Positions 31,018-43,175 are shown, counted from the stretch's first letter. The stretch: 64,000 nucleotides of DNA from Symbiodinium natans (GCA_905221605.1 CAJNDS010002372.1:62001-126000); one strand, 5' to 3'. The notes: generated by a model not told the origin, from the sequence alone. A program made the numbers and translations.

Positions 31018-31468
31018 GCTCTCTCTTAAGTAGACACCTTTTTGACCCTCCAGAATGAATCATATCGAATTCCTGCACTTCTGACGCTGAAAACACCAAT
31101 CTCGAAACAGAGATGGAGCAGCAAGGCCGTAGACTCAAAACAAGTTTGCCCTTTAAGGCCAAAATAGAAAGTGGAGCGATCCGTCGAAATAATCGCCCAG
31201 AAATGTCGTGTTGGAGCTTCGGGGTGCAAAAAGGAGGGCGCAGCCCGGATAACCCCCGAAGCTCCAGGAGGGCATTTCTGGGCGATTCCTTCTGCGAACA
31301 CTTTTTTTGGCCTATAAGGGCAAATTTGTTTTGAGTCTACGGCCTTGCTGCTCCATCTCTGTTTCGAGATTGGTGTTTTCAGCGTCAGAAGTGCAGGAAT
31401 TCGATATGATTCATTCCGGCTCTGGATAGTCTCTGGAGGGTCAAAAAGGTGTCTACTTAAGAGAGAGC
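31018..31468. mobile_element. Foldback element (450 bp), long inverted repeat
   Basis: The terminus GCTCTCTCTTAAGTAGACAC at 31018 is matched by its exact reverse complement ending at 31468. The arms of about 150-190 bp share CGAATTCCTGCACTTCTGAC and ATGGAGCAGCAAGGCCGTAG. A second, inner pair (TCGCCCAGAAATG... and GGAGCTTCGGGG with their complements) makes nearly the whole element one hairpin. No transposase frame; it must be mobilised in trans. Mirror-image open frames on the two strands are artefacts of the inverted repeat. Flanking duplication was not resolved. Confidence 0.88.
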
Positions 31469-31639
31469 CTCAATGGCTGCTATTCCATGCTTTACAAGTT
31501 CTACCCGCAGCAGTGGCGGTATCCCTCTGCAAGCGACCTTGCCGTGCTCTCCACTATTCCGGCCACATACAGGCGCAAACCGGACGCCCGAGAATTCACA
31601 GTCACACGAGCAAGTGTTGAACAGAGGGTTCATGAATCC

Positions 31640-32655
31640 TATGCCCAATTTTCCCCTAAACCCTGAACCCTAAACTCTAAACCCTAAACCCGAAACCCTA
31701 ACGTGGTGTGGATCTCACGAGCCCTGCACCCAACGCTACGTAGGCCCTTACGAGCTGTACGGGAGATAGAAAACCACAGGCCCGAGCCCTAAACTACATG
31801 CCTTGGGGGTCCGGGTAGATCGCGTAGGATCTCATGATTCAGTGCATCTAGCGTTCGAGAACGTCGGGAAACGGTTTCTTGTCGCGGCTTCTCCTTCGTT
31901 TGGTAAGGCTTTGCAACAAGTAAGCCATGGACCCAAGAAGGCTGAACTTTGGGGTTTAGGGCTTAAGGTTCAGTGGATTGATTTAGGGGCTACTGATAGT
32001 AGGGTTACCTTATTTGGGTCCCTTACTATAAGGAGATCCTACTATATGGGAATGTGTGGAGGGCGGTCCCAAAAATCGTGCAATCATCTGCCCAACATCA
32101 ATGATGCTTGATTTACAGGGTTTCATTGAGCCACTCGTTATGGGACTGTCGTGGACCAAACCGAAGCCCAAAACCCTGAAGCCCTTCACCCACCCTGGAG
32201 CCCTAAACCCTATCAACCCAAAAACCCTAAACCCCCAAGCCCTAAACCCCTAAACCCCTACACCCCTACACCCCTAAACCCCTAAACCCCTAAACCCCTA
32301 AACCCCTAAACCCCTAAACCCCTAAACCCCCAAACCCTTAAACCCCTAAACCCGTAAACCCCTGAATCCTAAACCCTGCCTAAGCCCCAAAGTAGATAGA
32401 AGAGTATCCCAAAACCCATCAAAAAGTGCTACTATTTTAACATACTTTGGGGGTCCAGGTAAACCCTAAACCCTAAACCCCTAAACCCCCAACACCCCTA
32501 AACCCCCAAAACCCCCAAAACCCCTAAACCCCCAAAACCCCCAAAACCCCCAAAACCCCTAAACCCCTAAACCCCTAAACCCCTAAACCCCTAAACCCCT
32601 ACACCCCTAAACCCCCAAAACCCCTAAACCCTAAACCCTAAACCCGAACCCTAAG
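31640..32655 (-). repeat. CCCTAAA and CCCCTAAA telomere-like arrays
   Basis: Heptamers at 31655-31705 give way to an octamer array of CCCCTAAA (32225-32360) and mixed CCCCTAAA/CCCCAAAA units (32455-32645). The stretch between (31710-32160) has no recognised gene. Confidence 0.8.
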
Positions 32656-32662
32656 CCCCACG

Positions 32663-35600
32663 ATGGCACTTTGTGGAACCATGGGATCCTCCCTGTGCGG
32701 ATCGGCCGATGACTTGACCTGCAGCATGCACTCCACAGTGCACGAATGTCGCTTCCCGCTGTGGGCCGTGAAGGCTAGGGGGGGATTAAGGGGCTTCGGG
32801 TTTAGGGTTTAGGGTTTTGGGTTTAGGGTTTAGAGTTTCTGGTGGGATTAAAGGGTTTAGTACAGTTTGTTTGGAGGAGCTTCTGAGTATCGAGGAGACG
32901 TTCGTAGCGTCGTGGGTTTCAAGGCTCCAATCGTCTTGAGGTCGGGCTTGAGGATTTTGGATTCCATAAGCCCTAACCCTCAACACAAAACATAAAGCAA
33001 CCACCCCCATGCAAGCCCGAAACTCTCTGAAAACGCAGACTCAACCCCCCCCACGCCCCCCCCCGCCGGCCGCCCTACAGCCCACCCTAAACCCAGCCCC
33101 GGCCTCGAAATCCAGCCCCAACTCCCCCTAAAGTTTAGGGTTTAGGGTTTAGGGTTTAGGTTCTAAAGGGTTTAGGGTCCCCTAAACCCTAAACCTCAAA
33201 CCCTAAACCTTAAACCCTAAACTAACCCAATCCTGAACCCTAATTCAAACCCTACGCCCTAAACCCTTCTCCTCCACCCCTTTGGCAGCTCTTTCTGCGC
33301 CCTTTTTGAGGTCTCCGACTTCTTGAAGATGACCGGGCCCCCTGAGTCTCACAGCGTCTTGTAACTGGGGCTCTGGCAGTGAAGAGCTTTGGGTTTATAG
33401 GGTTTTTAGATGTTTATCGGGTTTGTAGGGTTTATAGGGTTTATAGGGTTTAACAGGACCCCCTTGCAACAAGGACTCCTATGATAAGGTACCCCTATTA
33501 TCGTAACCCCCCCCCATATCTGTGTTCAATCAAGGGCTTTCAGATTAAACAAGATGTTTGTTTTGGTATCTTGAATCAGGCTCCTGAAGACCCCACGCAA
33601 CCCTGAGAAAAAGTCCCTCAAAGAGCACTTGTACAACCCTAAACCAGTCCTAAACCCGAAACCCGAAATCCTAAATCACAAGAACCCAGGCAAGAGCGGG
33701 GCTTGCTCCATCAGTGGTACCCTGGTATGTTCGTGATCTTCATCTCGCACCAGTGGCTGAGTTCCGTGCATCCCGATCCTTCAGGGCATCAGGTGCGGTT
33801 TTCGTTGAAACAAGGGGCACATACCCGTTTTCATCAGAACCAGCCAGGATCTTCGCCCTAAACCCTACGCACTGAAAGTTTATATCCCACATCCAGGACC
33901 CGAGCTGCAACTGAATCCCAAGGTGCAGGTTCTTCAGCAAGCACTCCGGGGCATCATCGACGGAGCTATGCAGGTGCACTGGTTGGGGTTTTGGCGTTTC
34001 AGGGTTCAAGGCTCAGGGCTTAGGGGTTTTAGGGGGCTTATGGCGTTTGTGGATATGTCGCCTGGGCTTTAATTCTTTTGGCATTGGGCTCCCAGTGCAG
34101 TTTGGGTCGAGTACGGGTCAAGGTTTTGCATGTGTCACGTTCCTTCTGGTGAGGCTCCCCTGAGGGCCAGCGTGTCTCTCCCTCCCTAGCCGGTGGCAGG
34201 TTTAAAGGAGCCTTGCTCTGAGGCGTTGACTGCGATCAGTGCGTAGCCTGGGCAAACACGGGAACCTATGCTTGATCACCCATGTATGAGACCTTGTCTT
34301 GGGATCCCCCCCTGCTCCCCCATCCTTAGTACATGCTCTACATGGTCGTAGCCTGCACCAGGGAAAGGGCGTGGTCATGTTGCTTCTGGTGAGGCTGGCC
34401 TTGGAGCCAGCCTTCCCGATGGCCTTATGGGACACGGGTGGGCAGTGGTTGCTTTGCATCCTCGGAGCTAGTTTTCTTGTTCTGGTGGGCCAAGCGTCAC
34501 GTTTCAAGCTTCAGGTGCACGAGTCCCTCATCGCTCGGTCTGATGACAAGAGCCTCTCGCCGCAGACGCGCCAGTGCATTGCTGACGGTTTTATCTTCTT
34601 CGACTGGTTCGCGATCCCTCAGATCACAGCCAGGAAGCACGGGGTGAATGAGGAAACCACGAAGAGCGATGCAGCCCTGGCCGTGCAAAGCATCCCGGCC
34701 TACGTGGAGCTGTCGAATCTCTTCATCGCCTTGGTCCCGGATCTGACACACAAAGATTCTGGCTTCTGTTGAGGAACATAATCGAAGTGACCATAACTCG
34801 TAAGGCGTGCTATATACAGTTTGTCCCGACTACGGTAAATTGAACGAGGATAGAAACAATTACTGCAGCTTATGAAAACTCGGAGACTTTAAACCCTGAA
34901 CGCTAAAGCTTGAACCCTACACCCTAAGCCCTAAACCCCAAACCTCTAAACCCTAAACCTCTGCACCGTATACAACCAAACCCCTAAACCTCAAGACCCT
35001 AAACCTTTACACCCTATGCCCCCAAACCCCTAAATCTCTCAACCCTATTCGCCTTACAAGAGACAAGGATTCCTTGGAGCCAGTCAATTATGCGTCCTGG
35101 CTTTCTCGAGGGTGGCTTGGGCCTCACTGGAGAACCCCGAAGTCCCAAAACTCAAAGCCTACAGTTGTTGAGGGTTTAGGGTTTAGTGTGTCGGGTCTAG
35201 GGTTTCGGGGTCCGTCTTGTTAATTTTTTGGTCAGCATAGAAACAGCGGTCACTCAGGTATAGGGATACCGATCAGAAGGGCAACAGTTATGGCAATGCC
35301 GTTGAGTGTGTCCTGTTCCCGCCTTACAGCCAAGACCCCTTGTCATGTCATGGAGACTGCAGAAACTGAGAACACTTGAAGGATCAGTGAACTCATATAG
35401 CAAGTAGGATAGAACTTGGGTTTAGATGCACCAACTGGAGTTATCTTTGTCATACCTTGATTACTAAGTTACTAAATCCCTCAGCCTGCAAGCGACTCTC
35501 TCTCAGGTGGTGTCGCGCTGAACTATGGTGTCGGCTGCTGTCCAACAAGTATGACACCTCCGTCGTCGTGGTTTATACGCCGACGGAGGCTGAGTTCATG

Positions 35601-36848
35601 TTTCCCCTCGACTGGCAGGATAACAGCGCCGCGGATGGGAAAGAGTGCTGCCCCAGAACCCTTTAACCCCAGAACCAGCAAAGGTTTAGGGGTGTAAAGC
35701 ATAGAGGGCGTAGTCTATCCCGAAGTTCTTTGAACCTTGTGCGCTCAAGTGCGCATCATCAAGGCATTGTGGAGGGGAACTTCACCGTGGAGGCGGATCG
35801 GTCGGAGGTCGTCCGCCTGGGGCAGATCGTCGTGGAAAGCAAAATCCGATATCTGCAAAAGGAAGGTCACTTGGAAGCTGCTTTATGTTTGGGGTCCTAC
35901 AAGGGAACTCAGAGGGAAATAAAAGTCACTAAGACCTCATTATGGAAAGGCACTGAGACCTGAATATGGAGTATAGGAATACTTGTGATTTTCCTTGCAA
36001 GTGCACGAAGGTCCCTTGATCCACTACCGCTTCTACGCGGCCCTTCGCCCCAAGCTCTTGCAACAGGAAAGGCGGGACCGAGATCTCGCGAGCTTCCTGC
36101 GACAGTTTCGTTACGATACTCTGGACGTGGCGGCACAAGACCGGAGCGGAATGAACGCAGTCATGTGCGCGACGCTCTCTGGCGATACGGCCCTGCTGCG
36201 ACTGTTGGCCGAGCAACGCGCGAGCATGAACCATAGCCTGGAAGGCATGAGCGACTTGGGAGACTCTGCTAAAAGTAGTTGCTTGTTACTTGTTCCCCTT
36301 TTCTTCTGAGAGGTCCGCAATGACAGGGTAGCAGTGCGAACTCAGGATACTACGACACGCAGACACCCCTTATGGCAGCAGTGAAGTCTCAGCAGGATGT
36401 TTCCGTGCTGGAAGCGCTCATTGAGCTCCGTGCAGAGATCAATGCCCGTGCCAGGACGGGCCTCGTCGCCATGTCCTTCTGCCGATCACCTGGGCATGTG
36501 AGAACGTTGCTAGAGCACCGTGCCGAGATGACGCCCTCTGCTCTCTCCGGGATGGCATCCTTTGGCGGCCCTGAATGCCTCAGCTTACTCCTCTCCCGTC
36601 GGTGTGACATCAACCTGACGGAGGACAACAGGCATGGCCCACTGCAGGCCTTGACCCTGTTTGCACGTGGTAACAGCAGAGCCGTTGAGACAGCAAAGTT
36701 CCTGCTGGAGCGGCGTGCTGACGTCAATGCTCGCATGGTGCTTCCGCCCAAAGGGAATTCAGCAGTTTTTGGGGTAGAGCTAGCGAGAACCATCAAAAGT
36801 TGTATCCTGAAATTAGGGACGCTGAGCTCGGCAGCTCCCCCGTTTCCT

Positions 36849-36890
<42 letters not shown>

Positions 36891-37731
36891 CGCCCCTACA
36901 CCACGAGCCTGGATATCCCAGGCGCTCACAGGAGGCCCTGCTTTTTGGTGCCTTGCCGCCAGGGCAAGACTCGCCCTGGTAGGCTTCGAGAACGAAGGAG
37001 CGGGTTTTTTCAGAGAGTCTGTAACGCGTAAGGGGCTTAGTTTAGGGTTCTGGGAGGTTGACCGGAGCTCAAGGTTTAGGCTTTAGAAGCTTTAGGGTTT
37101 GCGTCTGCGGGTTGAGGGGTTGAGGGGTGTGAAGATTTTGAGTTCAGAGGTGTGTAAAGGTTCATTCGTTGAGCAGCATGTACGTTCCGAACTTGGGGGC
37201 TTCTTGGGGGCCTTCCGGGAGTCCTAAGCGACAAGCCCAGAAGCAAAAAGCCACGCCTCAATCCATACAACCCTCTGAAGTCCTAAGTCTGTTTTTCCCG
37301 TTCAAAGGTCACAAAGGCAGAGGGTCTGCAAGCCACGAGCCCTAACCTTGAACGACCAACGAAATCCCAACACCCTGGAACCCCAAGGCAGTGCGTTGAT
37401 GCGACTCGCGGGCTGCATGGGCGGCATCTCTGCGCTTGGCTACGCTGCACTGATAGGCCCAATTTGTGCACCGAGATCTTTGGGTTCGGGGCTTAAGCAC
37501 TGAGGAGTTTAGGGTTTAATTTGGGGTTTGGGGGTTTGGGGTTGAGAGTTCAGGGTTTAGGGCTCAGGGCCGCGGGGCTCCCCTTGTCGAGGCCATGAGC
37601 AACTGGCACAGCTCTACCTGGACAATGGGGCCGACCCCTTGCCAAATGATCGGGGCGACACACCCGAGGACCTGGCGAGGGCCTACCAACACTACCATCT
37701 ACTGCCCCTGTTGGCGACCTTCTCGACCTGA
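32663..37731 (+). CDS. SHQW/ankyrin-repeat protein, multi-exon gene
   Basis: Eleven exons join with matching phase: 32663-32773, 33311-33360, 33715-33793, 33923-33973, 34515-34761, 35084-35111, 35507-35625, 35764-35865, 36011-36259, 36346-about 36790 and 37612-37731 (stop TGA). One exon near 36920-37000 (LALVGFENE) is probably missing from this list. Exons 3-7 carry MFVIFISHQW...HPDP, FIFFDWFAIPQ, AVQSIPAYVE, NLFIALVP, NYASWLSRG and WCRAELW. This order is known to me from dinoflagellate proteins and resembles TIR/HET-like folds (SHxW, D-x-IPQ, RGWCxxE). Exons 9-11 hold ankyrin repeats (GMNAVMCATLSGDTALLRLL, LLERRADVNAR, LYLDNGADPLPNDRGDTPED), ending HYHLLPLLATFST. Predicted donors are mixed: GT (exons 2-4, 6, 8), GC (1, 5, 7) and GA (9). 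Introns contain telomere-like words. It likely acts as a cytosolic signalling or scaffold protein; its role is unknown. The start Met is provisional. Confidence 0.8.
36853..36887 (+). repeat. 35-nt C homopolymer within intron of the ankyrin gene
   Basis: Uninterrupted run of C. It makes the downstream reading frame uncertain and is a likely sequencing weak point. Confidence 0.9.
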
Positions 37732-38345
37732 AGTGCTGCTTTTTGTCTGGGTTCTAGTCAAGGAGCTGAACGGAAGTTATCATAAACTGATAAGCAGAAC
37801 CCTATAAAAACCCCAAGAAGGTGAACACTTTGTCTTGCTACGTATGCCCAAAAGTCTCGTAACTTTGAATATGGAGCTCCTCGACACGAACCCAGCTTCG
37901 GGGATTCAAAAGCATCGCCGGTGGCCTGGCAATCTCAAGGATTGCTGGAAGGATCAGGGTTAAGGGTTTATCTAGGGTTTACGGATCAGGGTTTGGTGTT
38001 TAGGGTATATATAGCAAGTAGATCACAGAGGAAAAGCCATGTGGCGGTGCCGTTTCAGCGTCTCACGCAGCCCCACACCGAAAGTAAGAAAGCAAACTCT
38101 TTGTACCTTCAAGGTCTTTGGGGACAAAGAGCCTGGAACCGTAGTCTTGGGCCTTTAAAGACCTGTAACAAGGCGTGTACGCCCTATAGCAGTATTCTTG
38201 GTGGGGTATCGGGCATAGTGGGGAGGACCAACCGATAGCAATGCGACTTCGCGAAGATGCTCGGAGAGAAATCGGTCCAGAGCACTGTGAGAAACCTGTA
38301 GGGTATAGGGTTACAGGCTAAGCCCTATAAGCCCTTGCCCTAAAC
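37732..38345. other. 3' flank of ankyrin gene, no gene seen
   Basis: Includes telomere-like words at 37960-38010. The frame at 37921-38238 has no motif. No poly(A) signal can be named, since dinoflagellates do not use a clear AATAAA. Confidence 0.35.
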
Positions 38346-38407
38346 CCTGGTTGAACCGCGCGTTTGCGCTGAAGAGGTACGTGAAGTAGCCGTCCTGCGC
38401 CCAAAAG
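38346..38407 (-). CDS. Candidate exon ending at a heptamer donor
   Basis: On -, GTCAAAAG is followed by a frame reading SFWAQDGYFTYLFSANARFN and Q, then G|GTTTAGGGC. Rich in aromatic residues and strongly protein-like. The predicted donor is a telomere-like heptamer. The family is unknown. Confidence 0.4.
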
Positions 38408-39222
38408 CTTTTGACCCCTTGCGTGGAGTTCTAGGTGGCACGTTTCCGAAGAATCATGTTCCCTTAGTGCCACTGTTGAGTGAACAATTCACAAGCAAAG
38501 ACTAACTCCTTTGTATGTCTGGCACTTCTGATGAGGGAAAGCTGTTGAGAAATGCTCGGGGCTTTGGCGGGAAGACGACTTTGACCTTGCAAAGTTGGGG
38601 GAGGAGCCTGGGAAAGAATTAGTGGGGCTTTGCCACAGCTTGAGAAATTTCCAGCGACCTGCAAGCCAAACTGTTGCGGAAGCGCGAATTCAGCCCCAAT
38701 GACACCCCAAACATATGCACGGCATGGCAGTGGAACGTGCTGGCCAAAGGCCAACAAAGTGGAGTGTTCATTGAATGTTTCGAGACCCGCCTACTGAGGC
38801 ACTCACGCGTGTTCAAGGGGCCTCCATCCCACAAAAAAGGCTGGTAGCTCCAAGCTGCCAGTTGCAAACAGCCAGCTCCAAGTTAGACTTGACACCTGCA
38901 ACCCCAAGCCCTCAACCCTATGCGCCCGAAAAAAAAGCAAGAATGCCCTTGAACTTGAAGGTGGGAGCCTTTGCCAACTCGCAGAGGAAGGATTGCCTCC
39001 TCAGGGGTTTAGGCGTTAAAATAGGGCTTAAAGGGTTTCGGTTTTAGGATTTACGGGCTAGGGTTACAAGTTACAATAAACCCTAAAGATAAACCCTAAA
39101 GCCGAAACCACACTTAGGTGTTAGGAGTTTTAGGTTGTCGGTTGTTGGACTCATGGCGTCAGGCGTTGTAGATTCGGGCACTATACTTAGAATTTCTGTC
39201 AGGCATTCCAAAAGAAAAAGTA

Positions 39223-39555
39223 TTAAACAAATAAGTGCGTGGCCATTTTCTTTTTCAAGACAAGAAACTGTCCCAATCGTACTCCTCTGGACATCACGAA
39301 TGATGCAAAAGTGCTCTGATCAACTTCGCCGCACGAACAGTGAAAAACATCACAGGTGGTTTTGACTCCCCTGCAACCTTGAGCTTCCGTTCCACAGCGG
39401 CTTGCAGCTACAATGACCTGCTGAAAACCTTCTGCAAAAAACCAGGCCCCACTCAGGCTCATCGCAGAAGAATGCACCATCCACTTTGACCGAACAGCGG
39501 GGAAAGTGTTGGACACTAAGACCACGCGTGACTTGGATTCCAAGCCAAACAACAT
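39223..39555 (-). CDS. Unknown 110-residue ORF
   Basis: ATG at 39553-39555 (MLFGLESKSRVVLVSNTF), stop at 39223-39225. Contains VHSSAMSLSGAWFFAEGFQQ, TTCDVFHCSCGEVDQSTFAS and FVMSRGVRL. Composition is protein-like and the opposite strand is worse. The Cys/His spacing (CDVFHCSC) suggests a structural or metal site, but no family is recognised. Could be an exon of a longer gene. A Leu-rich - strand frame also lies upstream at 39643-39855. Confidence 0.4.
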   Translation of the reverse strand: MLFGLESKSRVVLVSNTFPAVRSKWMVHSSAMSLSGAWFFAEGFQQVIVAASRCGTEAQGCRGVKTTCDVFHCSCGEVDQSTFASFVMSRGVRLGQFLVLKKKMATHLFV

Positions 39556-40005
39556 AAGCAACACAACGTTGCAGGCACGCCACTCTTCAGATCATTGATT
39601 GTTGTCCGCTCAACCTGCTAGCTGGCCCTTTGGCTGCATATACTATATAGGAATTTCAAGCATTAGCCACCAAAACGTTCCCAGACACCCTTGGCATGTC
39701 CTCACGCCACGAAGCAGACCACGCATTTGGAGCAGCAGGAGGCGCAATTGAAGCCTTTTTAACATTACTAGAGCTTTTGGAGTTTCAACGGAAAGGCTCA
39801 TTATGTCTGGCTGCAGCCGACTCGAGCCCTGCATGCCGCTGCAAGCGTACGGCATGGATTTTCAGGCGCGCTTTTCCGGTCTTCACTGATTCACCATTCT
39901 GACATGTCCTATACACGTCGTATGTCCTAGCTGTCCTAGCGGTCAGGCTTTCGCAACCAGTCCTGGGCAGGTGCGCCTTCCAGCGTTGCCTCCTGCCCGC
40001 AGAGA

Positions 40006-40314
40006 GTGGCAGCTGGAATCTGGAGAAGGTTGGCTGCCTGCAACTTTACGTCCCAAATGCTGCCGAGAAATCTTGCAGAAGACGTCCAGATTGAACGCCG
40101 AGGCTTCGAAATCGATGTTTCGGGATGTGCGGCATTGGGCCCTGGACAGGCGAGGTGGCAGTTGCAAGTGAAATGCAACAAAGGACACTCAACAAATCTC
40201 AACAACACAACGGGAGTCCGCTTCACAATGCTTCACAGCTCAGCCTCGAAGCCATGTGAACACACCCTGTTGAAGATAACTTTGAACAAAATCAGACTGG
40301 CAGTGGACAGATGA
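40006..40314 (+). CDS. Unknown ORF, possible terminal exon
   Basis: The frame includes RNLAEDVQIERRGFEIDVSG, CAALGPGQARWQLQVKCNKG and HSTNLNNTTGVRFTML, with a stop at 40312-40314. The initial codon is GTG, so an upstream exon is likely. No domain is recognised. The - strand frame at 39936-40226 competes but looks less natural. Confidence 0.35.
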   Translation: MAAGIWRRLAACNFTSQMLPRNLAEDVQIERRGFEIDVSGCAALGPGQARWQLQVKCNKGHSTNLNNTTGVRFTMLHSSASKPCEHTLLKITLNKIRLAVDR

Positions 40315-40835
40315 TAGGCTGTCCGTGCCGCCAAAAGACACGTGGGGCAGCCTCGTTCCTTCTGCTGTCGTCAGGCATGTCTCACTGGCTGCCGATCTCC
40401 ATTTGTGGGAGTCAATATCATCGGCTGGCCGGCCACTGCGCCAGCAAGTGAGTTGCGTAAAGAGAGGCGTTTGCAGGAAGGCTGCTGGGCTGTCCCTAGG
40501 TCCTAGCACTTGTCATCGTACAGTTAGCGAAACATAGAATGGGTTGTGTGTGCGCGCGCGTGGGTGTGTGTGTGTGTGTGTGTCTTTTCCAGTTATGTAT
40601 CGATTTGTTTTACCTTTTTGGGGGCTTGGGGGTGTGTCATGTTTGCGTTCATTTTTCACCTCCGGTTACGACGCTTCTGAGGCCCGTTACTTGTTTCGAG
40701 AGATGCGGCCATGGACAGAGTGGGACCTTACCCGAGTTTGGATGGTTCCGATCAGTCTTGTGTGCAAGTGCAACATGACAACCAAAAGATGAACATGTGG
40801 CACGTGAGGCGATCATCACAGCCAGCATGGGATGG
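40315..40835. other. No gene recognised; GT microsatellite
   Basis: Interrupted TG run at 40542-40582. Nothing else. Confidence 0.5.
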
Positions 40836-40849
40836 AGATGATGGAGGCA

Positions 40850-41420
40850 GCGGGGGCCTTGCAGTGCCCGCAGAGTGGTCCTGCCGAGTGTCCCTGGAAT
40901 GCCCCTCGCCCCCAAAGAAGCCCGCAGAGAGTTCCGTCAAGTATCCCTGGGCCCCCAGAGAAGCCCGCCAGAGTATTGCCGAGTATTCCCGGAGTGCCTC
41001 CCGTCAACAAATTCCGCGGAGAGTCCCACCAAGTATCCCTGGCCCGCAGAAGTCCCGCCGAGTGTCCCTGGAGTGCCTTTCTTCAGAGAAGGCCGCAAAG
41101 AGTCCCGACGAGTATCCTGGAGCGCCAACCGAAGAAAAGCTCGCAGAAAGTCCCGCCGGGTGTCCCCCGAATGCCCGCCCTCAGAATTTTAAGTGTCCAC
41201 CCGTCGGGTAAGCCTGCACAGAATCCTAACAAGTATCCCGAAGTAACAAATTCCAGAGAAGCCTGCGGAGACTTCCGCCGCGTATCTTGGAGTGCCCAAG
41301 ACTCCCGCCGAGTAGTTTTGCAGAGCACCCGTCCCCAGAGAAGCCCGCGGAGAGTCCCGAGTATCCCTGGCCCACACCCAGAATGCCGAGTATCCCGGAG
41401 CAGCCTCAGAGAGAAGCCAC
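40850..41420 (+). repeat. Diverged minisatellite with AGTCCCGCCGAGTATCCCTG core
   Basis: At least ten imperfect units of about 45-60 bp combine AAGCCCGCAGAG, AGTCCCGCCGAGTATCCCTG and GAGTGCCCGCC. Because unit length is irregular, all three frames open by turns (40711-41452), which looks coding but is not. A smaller copy is at 45560-45705. Confidence 0.8.
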
Positions 41421-41884
41421 GCAAGGGTCTTACATCCCTGGGAGTGCCCTGAGAGAACTTCTCGGAGATTGCGACACTCAAGCCTGCAGCGAAGTATCCG
41501 TACTTGCCCGTCTACCTGCGGCAGGATGGCTCCCATATCAGCTGTAGGGTGGGGATGATTGAAGTTCATAATCCGAGTGGAAGGGATAGCAGTCATGTGG
41601 ATATCTGCAGGTTCATCTAGACCGAGAGGTAGAAGGAATGAGCTGACCCTACCTTGCCTTGCATGAGACTGTGCTCAGGATAGGATCCAAAGAAGATCGA
41701 CTTCCCTGTGGACCTGGTATGTGTTTCTCTCAGAACTTAGAACCTGGTTTGCTTAGCGTCACCCGAAGCCGCGGCTTCTGCAAGCGATCTAGCACTGATC
41801 TTCAGCCCTAAAATGAAGTAACCGTGCAGAGCCTCAGCCTTAAATCAAGAGTCGTTCAGCACAGGGTCATGTCGGAACCTGGAA

Positions 41885-42169
41885 TGAGTTCGCCACGCAG
41901 TTGCGGCCAGGGTTGTGCAACCGAGGTGCAAAGGCATGCCCAGAACCTGATCCTCTTCCTGCAGGCTATGAGAAGGCTCCTTCCGAGTCTCTTCGAGCTC
42001 TGAGTTGTCGACCGAGTGCGGAGCCATGCGGACCTTGGCGTCGCTCTCCTCTCCCGAAGGTGAATGGCGAATGGCGGTGTGCGCCTGGCTACCTCGGGTC
42101 TGCCGTCGCGGAGTGCATGGCCAATGGCCCGGCAGTCAATGGCACGGAGTCTGTGTGCCAAAGTTCATG
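41885..42169 (+). CDS. Cys-rich sushi-like module exons
   Basis: The frame reads LRPGLCNRGAKACPEPDPLP and AGYE, then LSCRPSAEPCGPWRRSPLPK, VNGEWRCAPGYLGSAVAECM and ANGPAVNGTESVC. The C-x-x-GY and W-x-C spacing resembles complement-control (sushi) type repeats that are abundant in dinoflagellate predicted extracellular proteins. At least one intron may interrupt it. Together with 42880-43175 it probably belongs to one gene for a secreted or surface protein. Boundaries are approximate. Confidence 0.4.
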
Positions 42170-42879
42170 AATTCAGGGAGGCCACGCCCCGTGTACTGAG
42201 TGTACATAGCTGTTGCCCAGCATGAGTTAGCTTGCGGGCTAAGCAAGGTTTTCTGCAGGAAAAGCACGATAGAACAAAGCGACGTTTGGCGTCGTTTGAC
42301 CAAGGTCGACTCAATCTTCAGCAGCAGTTCAAGGACTGTTGTTTGCGCGGTGCGCAGCTTACGGAGTGGCTTAACGTGGCTTAGGGTGGGAATCTCGAAT
42401 TGCCGGGTGGTGAATGAACGTGAAGACAAATACGTTGATTGTTCAAATTGTCAAATCATGTGAGCTGTGAGGCTCGCTTGGATCTCACTGGCTATGATCC
42501 TCCCACGTTGGATCAGCCCAAAGCTCAACAAAGCTCAACATGATCTCAGCTTTTACTCTTACAGCAGCCGATCTTCACGCCGTTGCATGTCCTTTGCAGG
42601 CCCTGCAAAATTTGCAGATGCCGACTGGCACACAATAGCTCACTGCTCCTGAGTCCTTGCCCGTTTCGCCTTCAGGTGCATCTACGATGTATCGGACTGC
42701 CTCAGTGCCGCCCCGCCCTGTCCAAGGTTCAGAAGTTGGAGTGGTTAGCGGTTAAGGTCGATGAATCGTTGCCTGAGCCAGGTTCCCATTAGATAGACTA
42801 GCAGGATTACCACACACGCTCGCTTCGATGCCGGAGTCCACCTTACGAGGCCAGGACACAGTCAAATGCAACCCAACAG

Positions 42880-43175
42880 TTACTCGTTCAGTCAAAAGAA
42901 GGGCTGTTTGGTCCTCAGATGTCCTCAGGGCACTCCGGTAAATGCCTCTTGTCCCTACGGCAACCTGGATCCGTTTCGCGCTGGCGTGCCAGCCTTACAG
43001 AGCTTCGTGCGCCGATCAGAACACGAGTCGACCTGCTTCCTCCAATCGAGCGCAGCGCTTGCAACTGGTGTTTGGGATCAGACAGAACTCACAGACTGAA
43101 GTTGGCCTCAAGGACTTCGAGCCACCGACCTGTGAGCTGCGCTGTCCAGTGCAGGAGGCAGAGCAAATCAGAGCA
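42880..43175 (+). CDS. Cys-rich sushi-like module exons, second group
   Basis: Frames include RCPQGTPVNASCPYGNLDPF at about 42916-42980 and, in a different phase, VGLKDFEPPTCELRCPVQEA near 43100-43160. Further islands (VLPDGYNYTNGSYVYLDDSD at about 43349 and STCPDGAEECIANDEDASL at about 43515-43575) have the same Cys-rich, secreted look. Exon borders could not be fixed. Confidence 0.35.

Noticed and set aside
31026-31620. Two similar frames on opposite strands sharing LLHLCFEIGVFSVRSAG
   Set aside because: Mirror images caused by the foldback arms.
34299-34514. N-terminal part of the 157-codon frame (MGSPPAPPSLVHALHGRSLH start) as coding
   Set aside because: The exon that fits the family and the phase starts at 34515 after CTTCAG. 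The upstream part lies in the intron.
40711-41596. Long Ser/Arg/Pro frames on both strands
   Set aside because: They are the minisatellite read in all frames; several overlap completely.
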